Shown: positions 9,709 to 18,921, counted from the stretch's first letter. The stretch: 64,000 nucleotides of DNA from G963665085 sp963665085 (GCA_963665085.2 CAXXXS010000002.1:620001-684000); one strand, 5' to 3'. Notes: generated from the letters alone by a model not told the origin. Made by a program: numbers and translations.

Positions 9709-9987
9709 CTTATTACTCTCAACTTATCACTTCTTACTATTCACTTTTCCCTTATTACTCTCAACTTATCACTTCTTACTATCCACTTTTCACTTATTCC
9801 TCCCAACTTATCACTTATTACTATCCACTTTTCTCTTATTCCTCCCAACTTATCACTTCTTACTATCCACTTTTCTCTTATTCCTCCCAACTTATCACTT
9901 CTTACCGTCCACTTTTCTCTTATTCCTCCCAACTTATCACTTCTTACTATCCACTTTTCTCTTATTCCTCCCAACTTATCACTTATC
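9709..9987. repeat. 42-bp tandem repeat array, six full units plus a partial
   Basis: Units begin at 9709, 9751, 9793, 9835, 9877 and 9919, with a partial seventh at 9961. They differ at only a few positions (for example TTACTCTC against TTCCTCCC, and one TACCGTCC). Each unit contains AACTTATCACTT. A copy in inverted orientation (AAGTGATAAG) lies just outside at 9662-9671. Because 42 is a multiple of three, several frames stay open across the array on both strands, giving misleading ORFs. It fills most of the gap between the two permease genes. Its origin may be slippage; a coding role is unlikely. Confidence 0.9.
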
Positions 9988-9998
9988 ACTTCTTATAA

Positions 9999-11108
9999 TC
10001 AACCTTCCAATCTAACTTTAAACTTTTTAATACTTACAAGAATAAAAAACACAGCCATTGCTATTATAATCAGTGTTTCTTTCCAGACAAATAACAAACC
10101 AGTACCTTTTAACATTATATTCTTAATAATAATAATGAAATATTTAGGAGGCAGGATATTAGACAACCACTGCAATATTTTAGGCATATTATCAATCGGA
10201 TAAATAAAACCTGACAACAACATGGTAGGAAGCAAAAGTGCGAACATTGACATAAACATAGCTACTTGCTGAGAGTTAGCCGCTGTTGAAATTAAAATTC
10301 CCAATGCCAGTGCCATCAGAATAAAAAGCAGGCTTTCTATCATTAAAAGTGTCATGCTTCCCAGTACAGGCATATCAAAAACAGTTATACCCATAATAAT
10401 TATTACAACAGCATTAATAAAAGCAATTCCAATATAAGGCATCACCTTTCCTAAAACAATCTGCATCGGGCGTAATGGAGAAACCAGTAGAATTTCCATT
10501 GTTCCCAGTTCTTTTTCCCGGGCAATTGAGATGGATGTCATCATTGCAGAAACAAGCATAAGAATTAATGCCATTGTACCCGGAACAAACATAAACGCAC
10601 CTTTTAATTCTTCGTTAAAAAGCATTCGTACTTCAGGTTCTATTTGCATGGGTAATTCTATTTCACCCAGCATACCTTTTGCATAATCCAGTATTATGGA
10701 GCGCGTATAATTTACGATTAGATTAGCTGTATTCGCATCTGAAGCATCTGCAATAATTTGCACATTTGATAAACCATCTCGTTTAATCCGCTCTGCAAAA
10801 TTTGCTTCAAAAACAATAACCTCCTTAACTTCTCCGCTTCTCAAAACTTCTTCTATTTCACTATTTGAGTTTAATGTCCTGGTCAATTGAAAATAACCAG
10901 AAGACACAAGCTTATCTGTTATTTGTCTTGTTACATTATCTTCCGAATAATCGAGAACAGCAATATCGGCATCTTTAATTTCATTTGTTACCACATAGCC
11001 AAAAATTAAAATTTGTGCTATAGGCATCCCAAAAAGGATTAGCATTGTACGTTTATCCCGAAAAATGTGATAAAATTCTTTTTTTACAAATCCTATAAAT
11101 CGTTTCAT
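9999..11108 (-). CDS. ABC-2 type transporter permease (efflux), first of two
   Basis: Membrane subunit of the same ABC exporter, YbhR-like, 369 residues. An N-terminal helix (about 22-40) is followed by an extracytoplasmic domain (about 45-170) and then a helix bundle (about 175-360). The coupling segment SIAREKELGTMEILLVSPL (about 195-213) is the counterpart of that in the second permease. It begins 30 bases after the upstream ATPase gene in the operon. Homologous systems in proteobacteria export drugs or choline-like cations; the substrate here is unknown. Confidence 0.93.
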   Translation of the reverse strand: MKRFIGFVKKEFYHIFRDKRTMLILFGMPIAQILIFGYVVTNEIKDADIAVLDYSEDNVTRQITDKLVSSGYFQLTRTLNSNSEIEEVLRSGEVKEVIVFEANFAERIKRDGLSNVQIIADASDANTANLIVNYTRSIILDYAKGMLGEIELPMQIEPEVRMLFNEELKGAFMFVPGTMALILMLVSAMMTSISIAREKELGTMEILLVSPLRPMQIVLGKVMPYIGIAFINAVVIIIMGITVFDMPVLGSMTLLMIESLLFILMALALGILISTAANSQQVAMFMSMFALLLPTMLLSGFIYPIDNMPKILQWLSNILPPKYFIIIIKNIMLKGTGLLFVWKETLIIIAMAVFFILVSIKKFKVRLEG

Positions 11109-11138
11109 AGTTTTTCTGTTACAAATTGAAATCTATCT

Positions 11139-11888
11139 TTACCCAACATAACTACTCCTTCTTGCTAATTTCACAAATACTTCATCCATAGTTTCGGCAT
11201 TGTAAGTGCTCTTTAAATTAGCCGGTGAATCAAGAGCATCTATTCTACCATCAACCATTATGGAAACACGGTCGCAATATTCAGCTTCGTCCATGTAATG
11301 TGTCGTAACAAAGACTGTTATTCCATGATGTCCAGCTTCATAAATCATATCCCAAAATTGTCTCCTAGTAATCGGATCAACTCCTCCCGTTGGCTCATCT
11401 AAAAATACAATTTTGGGTTCATGAAAGATCGCTATTGAGAAAGCAAGCTTCTGTTTCCAGCCAAGAGGCAATGAAGAAATTAATTTATCCCGGGCGTGTT
11501 CAAGATTAAGTTTTTCGAGTAACTCATCAGCCTTTTGTTTAATCTTCTTCTTGGGTATATTATAGATTGCTGCATAAAACCGGATATTTTCCCAGACAGT
11601 CATATCGCCATATAAGGAAAACTTCTGACTCATATATCCAATATTTTGTTTTATTTTTTCTGCCTGCTTATAAACATCGTAACCTGCAACATTTATTTCT
11701 CCCGAAGTAGGTGATGAAAGTCCGCAAAGAATCCTTATGGCTGTTGTTTTACCTGCTCCATTTGCTCCCAGGAAACCAAAAATCTCACCTTTATAAACTT
11801 CAAAATTCAGATTATCATTGGCAGTGAAGTGCCCGAATTTCTTAACCATATTTTTAGCTGTTATAACAACCTCTTTTTCGCTGCTCAT
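11139..11888 (-). CDS. ABC exporter ATP-binding protein, second of two
   Basis: ATPase subunit of 249 residues. It has Walker A GANGAGKTT (about 40-48), a divergent signature loop (SSLPLGWKQKLAFSIA, about 139-154, in place of the classic LSGGQ) and Walker B IVFLDEPTGGVDP (about 160-172). The H-loop lies in TTHYMDEAEYCDRV. It corresponds to one half of the fused YbhF ATPase of E. coli, the other half being encoded by the gene just upstream. The degenerate signature suggests one of the two composite ATP sites hydrolyses poorly. Confidence 0.94.
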   Translation of the reverse strand: MSSEKEVVITAKNMVKKFGHFTANDNLNFEVYKGEIFGFLGANGAGKTTAIRILCGLSSPTSGEINVAGYDVYKQAEKIKQNIGYMSQKFSLYGDMTVWENIRFYAAIYNIPKKKIKQKADELLEKLNLEHARDKLISSLPLGWKQKLAFSIAIFHEPKIVFLDEPTGGVDPITRRQFWDMIYEAGHHGITVFVTTHYMDEAEYCDRVSIMVDGRIDALDSPANLKSTYNAETMDEVFVKLARRSSYVG

Positions 11889-11905
11889 AAATTTCTCTTT
11901 TTAGT

Positions 11906-12826
11906 TTATCGCTCACTCCTCACCATCAATTCCATAAAAACATCTTCAATATTGGGATGTATTGATTTTATTTCTATTGCAGAATGCCCCTTTCCTTCCA
12001 GGTATTGTTGAATCTGCTGTCCTGTTTCTTCATTTTTGTTTGATATAAAATGCAATGTATCTCCAAAGGGATAAATCGAATGCGTAAATTCATACTTTTG
12101 CATATCACGTAGCAGGTGGTACATGTCATCAGCCTGGATAGCCAGAATATTTCGATCAAACTTTTTTACGATATGTTGAGGAGTGTCAACCTCCATTACA
12201 TGTCCATCCTGCATAAGAGCCACCCTGTCACAAATGCCGGCTTCGTCCATATAAGGTGTAGAAACAATGATGGTAATACCCTCGTTTTTAATACGCACAA
12301 GCATCTCCCAGAATTCTTTCCTTGATACTGCATCAACACCAGTTGTGGGTTCATCAAGAATAAGAATCTCCGGTCTATGGATTAAGGCACAGGAAAGTGC
12401 CAGTTTTTGCTTCATCCCTCCGGATAACTTGCCCGCCAACCGTTTTTTGAAAGGTTCTATCTGAACATAAATATCTTTTATCAACTCATAATTTTCTTTG
12501 ATGGTTGTACCAAATGTTGTTGCAAAAAATTCGAGGTTTTCCTCTACCGATAAATCCTGATACAAAGAGAACCTACCAGGCATATAACCTACCAGGTTTC
12601 TAATCTTCTTATAATCTTTTACAACATCGTATCCAGCCATTTTTGCAATACCCGAATCAGGTATTAATAAAGTTGTAAGAATCCTAAAAAGTGTTGTTTT
12701 ACCTGCCCCATCAGGACCAATAACACCAAATAACTCAGCCTTATCAACTTCCAGGTTAACATCTTTTAATGCCACAACATCCTTGTAAGACTTATTTACA
12801 TTATTTACCAATATTGATGGATTCAT
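11906..12826 (-). CDS. ABC exporter ATP-binding protein, first of two
   Basis: ATPase subunit of 306 residues with Walker A GPDGAGKTT (about 36-44), intact signature LSGGMKQKLA (about 134-143), Walker B ILILDEPTTGVDA and the H-loop segment STPYMDEAGICDRV. The last 80 residues form a C-terminal extension typical of DrrA/YbhF-like ATPases. The conserved His of the H-loop is replaced by Pro in STPYMDEA (TTHYMDEA in the partner), a substitution also known from YbhF-like subunits. It lies 4 bases after the HlyD-like gene and 17 bases before the second ATPase. Confidence 0.94.
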   Translation of the reverse strand: MNPSILVNNVNKSYKDVVALKDVNLEVDKAELFGVIGPDGAGKTTLFRILTTLLIPDSGIAKMAGYDVVKDYKKIRNLVGYMPGRFSLYQDLSVEENLEFFATTFGTTIKENYELIKDIYVQIEPFKKRLAGKLSGGMKQKLALSCALIHRPEILILDEPTTGVDAVSRKEFWEMLVRIKNEGITIIVSTPYMDEAGICDRVALMQDGHVMEVDTPQHIVKKFDRNILAIQADDMYHLLRDMQKYEFTHSIYPFGDTLHFISNKNEETGQQIQQYLEGKGHSAIEIKSIHPNIEDVFMELMVRSER

Positions 12827-12830
12827 CGTA

Positions 12831-13712
12831 TTAAAATTTAATCTCTCCTGGCATTCCTATTTTTATGCTCCCATCGTTACTTACTTTAACTTTAACAGCA
12901 TAAACCAGATCAACACGCTCTTCTTTTGTCTGAATTATTTTAGGTGTAAACTCTGCTTTTGATGAAATCCAGGTGATTTCGCCTTCAAGCTCCCTGTTTG
13001 TATCCTCGCTCTCATCAATCAGAACTTTTACTTTCTGACCTATCTTTACGTGTGGCAACTGCGCTCCACTTACATAAACACGTAAATCCATTGTAGATAA
13101 ATCAGCAATTTTATAGATTGATTTACCTGTTGCGACAAGTTCAAACGGCTCGATAAATTTCTCTAAAACAGAACCATTGATTGGATTCACTATATGACAT
13201 TTTTTTAATTGATCTTTAAGCATCCCAATCTGTGCATCTGTTGATTTTAGTTCTGCATAAACACTATTCTTTTGAACCTCGGTAGATTTAATCTGACTGT
13301 TTACAACATCCAGTTTTCCTGTTATATCATCTAATTGACGCTGGGTTGCTGCTTTATCCTCTATTAACTTTTTGATTCTGTCAAGTTCAACTTCTATACT
13401 TTGTTTCTGAGCTAATAAAACATCAACATTGGCGTCTATTGTTGACAAATTCGCTTGTACTGCCAACCGTTTAGCCTCCAATTGATCTAAATTTAAAGCA
13501 AGCTGTGTTGTATCAATTAATCCAACTTCAATTCCTTTTTCCAATGATTGTCCTTCGTCTATATCTAACTTAATTACTTTCCCATTTGCCTCAGCAGAAA
13601 CAATTATCTCGCGTGTCTCAAAATTTCCGTATGCATCAGACTCATTTTCTCCATTACCACAAGATAAAAGCCCCAAAAGCAATGCAATTCCTAAAATATT
13701 TTTTGTATTCAT
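12831..13712 (-). CDS. HlyD/YbhG-family membrane fusion lipoprotein
   Basis: Periplasmic adaptor that links the ABC pump to the outer membrane channel. The N-terminus is a lipoprotein signal with lipobox LLSC (Cys18). A biotinyl-lipoyl-like half-domain follows (ANGKVIKLDIDEGQSLEKG, about 43-61), then a long alpha-helical hairpin (about 75-180), the second half (NPINGSVLEKFIEPFELVATGK) and a beta-barrel domain. At 293 residues it is a normal family member. It sits between the tolC-like and ATPase genes. Confidence 0.93.
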   Translation of the reverse strand: MNTKNILGIALLLGLLSCGNGENESDAYGNFETREIIVSAEANGKVIKLDIDEGQSLEKGIEVGLIDTTQLALNLDQLEAKRLAVQANLSTIDANVDVLLAQKQSIEVELDRIKKLIEDKAATQRQLDDITGKLDVVNSQIKSTEVQKNSVYAELKSTDAQIGMLKDQLKKCHIVNPINGSVLEKFIEPFELVATGKSIYKIADLSTMDLRVYVSGAQLPHVKIGQKVKVLIDESEDTNRELEGEITWISSKAEFTPKIIQTKEERVDLVYAVKVKVSNDGSIKIGMPGEIKF

Positions 13713-13730
13713 TTTTTTCTTTTTTTACGG

Positions 13731-14993
13731 TTATAAATTTCCCTGAATCGTTTTTAAATTAATCTTCGCCTGAACTAACTGTATTTCATGTGTTTTCATA
13801 CTAATCTTCGCATGAGTTACCGCATTCAATTGCGCAATATAATCGGTTGAAGTAATCACTCCATTATCAAGTTGAGAAGAAACGCTCGTTAAAATTTTAT
13901 TCTGAAGTTCAATCAATTGATTATCCTTTATTATTGCTTTTTCTAATTTTAAAATTTCTCCATTTGTTTTCTCCTTGTTGATATTGATATTGTAATCAAA
14001 TACCGACTGTTTTGTATCAACGATATTTTCCTGTATTTTGAAAACCTGTCGTTCTTTATTTACCTTTTGCCAATCCCATATATTCCATGATAATGAAAGC
14101 CCTACGAGATAGTAAGTATCAAATTGATCGCTTAACATGTTAAGGCCTGGTTTTCCATATCCAAATTGACCAAACCCGTAAACTTTTGGCATTTTTTCTG
14201 AAGCTTTAAGCTTTTCTGCTGAGCTTAGTTTTTCTTTCTGAAGATTAAACAACAAATACTCCGGACGATTCAGGTCTGTTTCAGAAACCTCAATATTTTC
14301 AGGCAAGGATAATATCTTATCGCCAATCTCCTCTCCCATCAAAATCGATAAAATATTTCGTGATGCACTAACAGAAATCTCCAATTCTTCAATGCTTTGT
14401 TCTAGTTTTAGTAACTCGGCTTCTAATTTCATTTGATCAGATTCCAATAATACACCATTCTCAACTCCTGATTTTACTGTAGTTAATTTTTGTTCCAGAT
14501 CCTGTCTTGTTACTTTTATCAAAGCAAGGTTTTCTTTTAGAATAAAAAGCTGAAAAAATACATTATTGACTTGTTCCTTTAAACCATATAAGTCGACCTC
14601 TACCTGCTGAACATCTGCATTATAGGTAGACTTTTCAAGATTTCTCCTGTTTTTAGTTAATCCTCCATCATATATCATTTGGTTAACCTCGACGGTCATT
14701 TTATATTGATCTTTTGATGGTGATGGAATGTCCAGGTTCACTCCCGGAATATCCAGATCTATAGACACGACATCAGACTGGTAAGTTGCCTGTCCATTAA
14801 GTTTAAACTGAGGTAAAAACGAACTTGTAATAACATCCAGATTTAATTTATTTATCTGTTCAAGTTCTGTTTTCTGCAATCCCAAAGGGTGGTTTGCTAC
14901 CGCTTTTTGGTGGCAATCAAACAAGCTCAGCTCTTCCTGCGCTTTAACCTGAATTGCTAACACTACAAAAATCACAAATAATATCTGTTTCAT
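13731..14993 (-). CDS. TolC-family outer membrane efflux protein
   Basis: Outer membrane channel subunit of 420 residues. A Sec signal peptide (residues 1-18, ending near QVKA) precedes two OEP repeats made of long helices, with a beta-barrel region between (for example the AGLS-like strand VGLSLSWNIWDW). The protein completes a tripartite pump with the HlyD-like adaptor and the ABC subunits. The start codon is 2 bases after the stop of the TetR gene, so the two are translationally close. Confidence 0.93.
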   Translation of the reverse strand: MKQILFVIFVVLAIQVKAQEELSLFDCHQKAVANHPLGLQKTELEQINKLNLDVITSSFLPQFKLNGQATYQSDVVSIDLDIPGVNLDIPSPSKDQYKMTVEVNQMIYDGGLTKNRRNLEKSTYNADVQQVEVDLYGLKEQVNNVFFQLFILKENLALIKVTRQDLEQKLTTVKSGVENGVLLESDQMKLEAELLKLEQSIEELEISVSASRNILSILMGEEIGDKILSLPENIEVSETDLNRPEYLLFNLQKEKLSSAEKLKASEKMPKVYGFGQFGYGKPGLNMLSDQFDTYYLVGLSLSWNIWDWQKVNKERQVFKIQENIVDTKQSVFDYNININKEKTNGEILKLEKAIIKDNQLIELQNKILTSVSSQLDNGVITSTDYIAQLNAVTHAKISMKTHEIQLVQAKINLKTIQGNL

Positions 14994-14995
14994 AA

Positions 14996-15616
14996 TTACT
15001 GCTTTTCAATTTTAATTGATTGAATAATAAATTCTGCAACCTCTGTTTTACGCGACTCCATGAATCTCTTAAACTCTGTTTTATTGTCCTGGAAAACAAT
15101 TGGCACAATCATATTTCTTGCTGCAAATGGGAAAATACACATTGCTAAAAGGTTAATTATTATTTGCCTTGGATCTACTTCTCTTATTTTACCTTCTTCT
15201 ATAGCTTTTTCAAACTTTCCAATAATCTCTTTAACAGGCATTCCTGATTTTAAAATTGCAGAAGATAATCGATTCGGATTTTTATTAATTTCTTCAATAA
15301 CAAATAGAGGTAAAAAGGGATTTTTAATAAGTGTTTCAACATAGAACTCACTGAATTTTCTAATCAATTCAAAGATATCTTCCTCGCTTTGTAGAATCTT
15401 AATAACTTTTGGAATGAGCATCTGCTTAATAACTACTGAAAATACAGATTCGAATAATTTATCTTTTGAACGATAATAATAATGTAAAAGGGCTTTATTG
15501 ATACCTGCTTTATCTGCTATTTCCTGCATTCTGGCCCCAGCCTTCCCTTTTTCAACAAATACTGTTGTTGCTGCTTCAAGTATTTTTTCTTCTGTTTTTT
15601 TATCTTGCTCTGTCAT
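14996..15616 (-). CDS. TetR/AcrR-family transcriptional regulator of the efflux operon
   Basis: One-component repressor of 206 residues. The N-terminal DNA-binding domain (residues 8-55) carries the typical TetR helix-turn-helix, with ARMQEIADKAGINKALLHYYY followed by RSKDKLF. The C-terminal half is the ligand-binding and dimerisation domain. It is the first gene of its own operon, and two palindromic sites with identical TTAACC/GGTTAA half-sites lie directly upstream, so negative autoregulation with ligand-induced release is expected. It resembles CecR/YbiH, which controls the ybhGFSR exporter in E. coli. Confidence 0.94.
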   Translation of the reverse strand: MTEQDKKTEEKILEAATTVFVEKGKAGARMQEIADKAGINKALLHYYYRSKDKLFESVFSVVIKQMLIPKVIKILQSEEDIFELIRKFSEFYVETLIKNPFLPLFVIEEINKNPNRLSSAILKSGMPVKEIIGKFEKAIEEGKIREVDPRQIIINLLAMCIFPFAARNMIVPIVFQDNKTEFKRFMESRKTEVAEFIIQSIKIEKQ

Positions 15617-15643
15617 AATTAACCGGAATATTTAATTTTTCAG

Positions 15644-15661
15644 TTTAACCATTTGGTTAAA
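15644..15661. promoter_or_regulatory. TetR operator 1
   Basis: TTTAACC-ATTT-GGTTAAA, an 18-bp palindrome with 7-bp arms. It lies 28 bases upstream of the tetR start and just downstream of the likely -7 box, so a bound repressor would cover the transcription start. Confidence 0.75.
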
Positions 15662-15669
15662 AAACATAA

Positions 15670-15677
15670 CAAATGTA
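15670..15677 (-). promoter_or_regulatory. Candidate -7 box of the efflux operon
   Basis: On the minus strand this reads TACATTTG, an exact TAnnTTTG match. It lies just upstream of operator 1 in the direction of transcription. The -33 region is not a good match. Confidence 0.5.
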
Positions 15678-15760
15678 TAATATTTTATTAAAAACACATC
15701 ATTTAAATTAATAAAAATGAAATTTCATTATACAAGTAACTGTATTTATGATTCTTAATA

Positions 15761-15778
15761 TTAACCAAACGGTTAATC
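15761..15778. promoter_or_regulatory. TetR operator 2
   Basis: ATTAACC-AAAC-GGTTAAT, an 18-bp palindrome with the same arms and spacer length as operator 1, about 117 bases away centre to centre. It may allow looping or cooperative repression, or control something on the other side. Confidence 0.7.
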
Positions 15779-15794
15779 CGGATAGCTAAAAATT

Positions 15795-16535
15795 TTATCG
15801 TTCATCATCAACAAAAATCTTCTGTTGAACAATATAAGGTGCTTTGTTTGAAGTAATATATTTTGCAGAAATTTCTATTTCATCAGAAAAATCGAGAGCA
15901 AGACCTATTTCGCCAACACCATCATTAATTCCACATAAGTCTGCATGATTATCAAAATACTTATCTTCAATTAATGAACCTTTGTAGAAAGAAACATTTT
16001 TATTCTTGTCTGAGAAATAGAATAAAAGTAATTTCTGTTTTTCATAATCACGGTCGTAAATAACCTTATATTCAAACTCCGGATAATTTGAAAGTAGTTT
16101 ACCATAAGGAGAATATTCTTTTAAATCTGTACCTGGCATCCCATCTTTGTATGTCTGTTCTGTCATTAACTGCCCATTTGTATGGTAGCGCTTCTCAATC
16201 CCATCTAATTCTCCTTTTACAAATTCTCGCGTTCTGTATAATTTACCATCAAAATAAAATTTTTGTTCTTCCCCTTGTTTTACTCCATTAATATAATTGC
16301 ATGTTGATGATAGCTTGCCATTTGAATAGTAACATTTTCCTAATCCTTCTCTAATTCCATTTACTACTGTAAATTCAGCCTGTAGTTTGCCATTTTGATA
16401 TTGCTTTTCTATTTGAAAGTCCTCTTGGATATCTTCTTTAACCTTAGAGGTACAAGACATTAGAAATAGTAAAATGATTAAGCTTGATTTATAAACGATT
16501 TGAAAAACTAACGATTCCTGTTTTTGCCTGTTCAT
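15795..16535 (-). CDS. MORN-repeat-variant lipoprotein
   Basis: A 246-residue predicted lipoprotein (lipobox LMSC near residue 28) followed by at least four MORN-variant (YwqK-like) repeats of about 20-23 residues. The repeats show patterns such as YYSNGKLSS, FYFDGKLYRTREF and YHTNGQLMTEQTYKDG between residues about 45 and 150. The C-terminal 90 residues are unlike the repeats. Such proteins are common in Bacteroidota and their function is mostly unknown; some act as antitoxins in polymorphic toxin systems, but no toxin gene is adjacent here. Confidence 0.75.
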   Translation of the reverse strand: MNRQKQESLVFQIVYKSSLIILLFLMSCTSKVKEDIQEDFQIEKQYQNGKLQAEFTVVNGIREGLGKCYYSNGKLSSTCNYINGVKQGEEQKFYFDGKLYRTREFVKGELDGIEKRYHTNGQLMTEQTYKDGMPGTDLKEYSPYGKLLSNYPEFEYKVIYDRDYEKQKLLLFYFSDKNKNVSFYKGSLIEDKYFDNHADLCGINDGVGEIGLALDFSDEIEISAKYITSNKAPYIVQQKIFVDDER

Positions 16536-16676
16536 ATTTTTTGCATTATTTGAAACTATGTTTCGAACAATGCTAATTTAGTTATTCTTCCCTACTAAAA
16601 AGAAAGCTTAACAATAAAAATCCTTTCTCTGACTTACAGATATATCAGTGCTTTTAAGAATCTAAACTCCTGCTAT

Positions 16677-17201
16677 TTATTTAACCGGAAATAATATTTC
16701 TGCATCAAAATTATTTTCATCAAAGGAATAATAAAATTCATAAGCAGGTCCTACCGGGGTGAGATTTTTCTCCTTCATATACTTTGTTAAAGCAGCATAT
16801 GCGTTCTCTATTTCATCCATGTTATTGTATCGAATAACGGCAGCTTTAAATCCATCCACTTTTTTACATTTGTACTGACCATCTTTAATTTTTTGTTTTA
16901 TCATAATCCCTATCTCACTACGCAAATCATTCTCGGTAACCAGACTAGGATCATCATAAAATACACCCAAAGAATACAAATCAGTTTCGATATTCTCAGC
17001 ATCTACATATTCCGAGAGTTGTGGAAATGCCGTGAAAGCATTCATATAAGATCCTCTATATTCGTAATACACGTATTGAAAAGGTTCTATCTTCCTTGTT
17101 TCTGCCTTGAAAGCATAAATAGAAGCTTGCCCGAAAGCTATTTGAGACTCAATTATTAAGGTAAAACACATAAAAACTAACGGAAATACTTTTGTCTTCA
17201 T
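16677..17201 (-). CDS. Exported GyrI-like/SOUL-type small-molecule-binding domain protein
   Basis: A 174-residue protein with a Sec signal peptide (about residues 1-24, ending near IAFG). The mature part resembles the GyrI-like (AraC effector-binding) fold, with VYYEYRGSYMNAFTAFPQLSEYV, LYSLGVFYDDP and the closing PVGPAYEFYYS...AEILFPVK. This fold usually binds hydrophobic small molecules. Secretion is a variation on the cytosolic family. The neighbours on the same strand are a DUF3795 protein and a WYL regulator. Confidence 0.65.
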   Translation of the reverse strand: MKTKVFPLVFMCFTLIIESQIAFGQASIYAFKAETRKIEPFQYVYYEYRGSYMNAFTAFPQLSEYVDAENIETDLYSLGVFYDDPSLVTENDLRSEIGIMIKQKIKDGQYKCKKVDGFKAAVIRYNNMDEIENAYAALTKYMKEKNLTPVGPAYEFYYSFDENNFDAEILFPVK

Positions 17202-17239
17202 TTTTATAAATTTTACTTATTAAAAAATCAATGTTACCA

Positions 17240-17605
17240 CTATGGAATAGATTTACTACCTTTTTTCAAGGATACTAATCCATTATCAGACATAAAATCG
17301 ATATATATTTCAGTTCCTTTTTTTAATAATTCAATATTAGCAGTACGGTCAGACCTAAATACAAACGCAAACAGGTTCGCAAAAAGCGTATTGAAATAAC
17401 TGCACTCCATTACATTTTCATATTTCTCACACTCTGAACAATTTTTTATTCCGCTTTCTTTACAACAAATCCTTATTTTACACCAAGTTGCATTTTCTTT
17501 TTCAGCGCACCCCGAACATTTTTCTTTCTGATAAGCTTTACATGAACCACAATACAGACCACATGCAGAAATTAACTCTTCGCTTTTTTTAATTTCTTTT
17601 TTCAT
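17240..17605 (-). CDS. DUF3795-like cysteine-rich protein
   Basis: A 121-residue protein with many cysteines: CGLYCGSC (about 15-22), CSGCAEKE, CKIRICCKE and CSECEKYENVMECSYF. This fits the DUF3795 family found in anaerobes, thought to bind metal or an iron-sulfur cluster. The exact function is unknown. It is on the same strand as, and may be co-transcribed with, the WYL regulator upstream. Confidence 0.75.
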   Translation of the reverse strand: MKKEIKKSEELISACGLYCGSCKAYQKEKCSGCAEKENATWCKIRICCKESGIKNCSECEKYENVMECSYFNTLFANLFAFVFRSDRTANIELLKKGTEIYIDFMSDNGLVSLKKGSKSIP

Positions 17606-17771
17606 AACAAATTGAATTTTAAATAAAACACTCTGATATCTTAAACACTACCCATCTATCGACTGATGTTTAATTTTAAATTCAAATGTAAGTTACAAAA
17701 GTGTCAGCCCTATGTCAATAGAATTTCAAAAAAGTATGAAATGTTTCACTATAATTTTGATGAGATAACGG

Positions 17772-18728
17772 CTAATTATAATGTTTATTTAATTCTTCAA
17801 CTAACTCGGTTATCTTATTTTTTAATTCAACAGGTTCTTTAATTGAAATATTTTTGCCACAAGTTAACAACCAACGAGCAACATATTCTATGGAATCATT
17901 CATAAAAAACAAAGCTGTTTCAGTCTCAGAAACCTTTTCTCTTCCCACATAACCGTAATATTGCATAACCCCACTAATTTCTTTTAAAAACTCATCCTTA
18001 CAATATATAATTATTTGTATAAGATTTCTGTTATTGGTTAACGTTAATAGATATTCTTTTATAGATTTTCGTTTTAAAGGTTCATACATTCTATCAGTCA
18101 AGGATATCTTTTTTATTCTATCAAGACGAAAATCGCGATAATCTTTCCTCAGCTTACAAAAACCAATTAGATGCCAGGTAAAACTGTAGAAACACAATCC
18201 TATTGGTTCAACAAACCTACCTTCAACTATTTCACTTTTATAGTGCGAATAATAGTCAATTTTAATCATTCTTTCCTCAACTATTGCTGTCTGAATTGTT
18301 GAGAGTTGATATTGTATATCAGTGTTATCCTGTTGGGTTTTAAAATGAAGAATTTCAATATTGGGTGAAAGAGTTTCCAAGAATCTTTTTTCTGAACCAG
18401 GTAAAACAGAACGAATCTTAAACATTGCCTCAGCATAATTCCTTTTTGTTTCTTCATCGGCAATATTATTAACCAGTTTCTCTCCTATTAACATTGCAAT
18501 TGCTTCTTTAGAAGAGAACATAACTGGTGGTAAATGATATCCTTCTACAATATAATACCCCTTACCTGCTTCTGAACCAATAGGAACTCCAGCTTCTTCC
18601 AGAGCATTCATGTCACGATAAACGGTTCTTAAACTAATATTAAACCTTTCGGCTAATTCAGACGCTCTAACAATTTTCTTAGTCTGTAAATGTATAAGAA
18701 TTGCAAAAATCCTTTCAATCCTATTCAT
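17772..18728 (-). CDS. YafY-type HTH and WYL-domain transcriptional regulator
   Basis: A 318-residue regulator. Residues 1-60 form an HTH_11 domain (RIFAILIHLQTKKIVRASE then FNISLRTVYRDMNALEEAGVPI). A WYL domain spans about 140-220 (KIDYYSH, FYSFTWHLIGFCKLRKDYRDFRLDRI), with a WCX-like C-terminus to about 315. WYL proteins sense nucleic acids or small ligands and often control stress or defence genes. Divergent from the chemoreceptor gene, it probably controls itself and the small genes downstream. Confidence 0.9.
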   Translation of the reverse strand: MNRIERIFAILIHLQTKKIVRASELAERFNISLRTVYRDMNALEEAGVPIGSEAGKGYYIVEGYHLPPVMFSSKEAIAMLIGEKLVNNIADEETKRNYAEAMFKIRSVLPGSEKRFLETLSPNIEILHFKTQQDNTDIQYQLSTIQTAIVEERMIKIDYYSHYKSEIVEGRFVEPIGLCFYSFTWHLIGFCKLRKDYRDFRLDRIKKISLTDRMYEPLKRKSIKEYLLTLTNNRNLIQIIIYCKDEFLKEISGVMQYYGYVGREKVSETETALFFMNDSIEYVARWLLTCGKNISIKEPVELKNKITELVEELNKHYN

Positions 18729-18921
18729 TTTTTAAAAATAATACATATAGGTAAATATTCTCTTAATATTACATCAACAATGGATAAATTTTCTGTATGT
18801 ATTAAATTTTTCTATCAACCTTTCTCTCTGTTTTTATTAATACTATAACTTTTTCTTATTAAAGGAGTAAAAGACAACTCAGTTTGTGCGAAATTTTAAC
18901 AGTTATAATTATTATCAGGTC

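Noticed and set aside
9709..9987. CRISPR array
   Set aside because: The units are contiguous without unique spacers, and no cas gene is in the window.
9664..10203. 179-codon + strand ORF and 82-codon - strand ORF (9741-9989) over the repeat array
   Set aside because: They stay open only because the 42-bp unit is a multiple of three. They overlap the end of a real permease gene, lack any domain and have the composition of the repeat itself.
18886..18921. GTG start giving a 12-residue longer chemoreceptor
   Set aside because: The extension is polar and Asn/Tyr-rich, while ATG at 18922 starts right before the expected N-terminal membrane helix. The longer form cannot be fully excluded.
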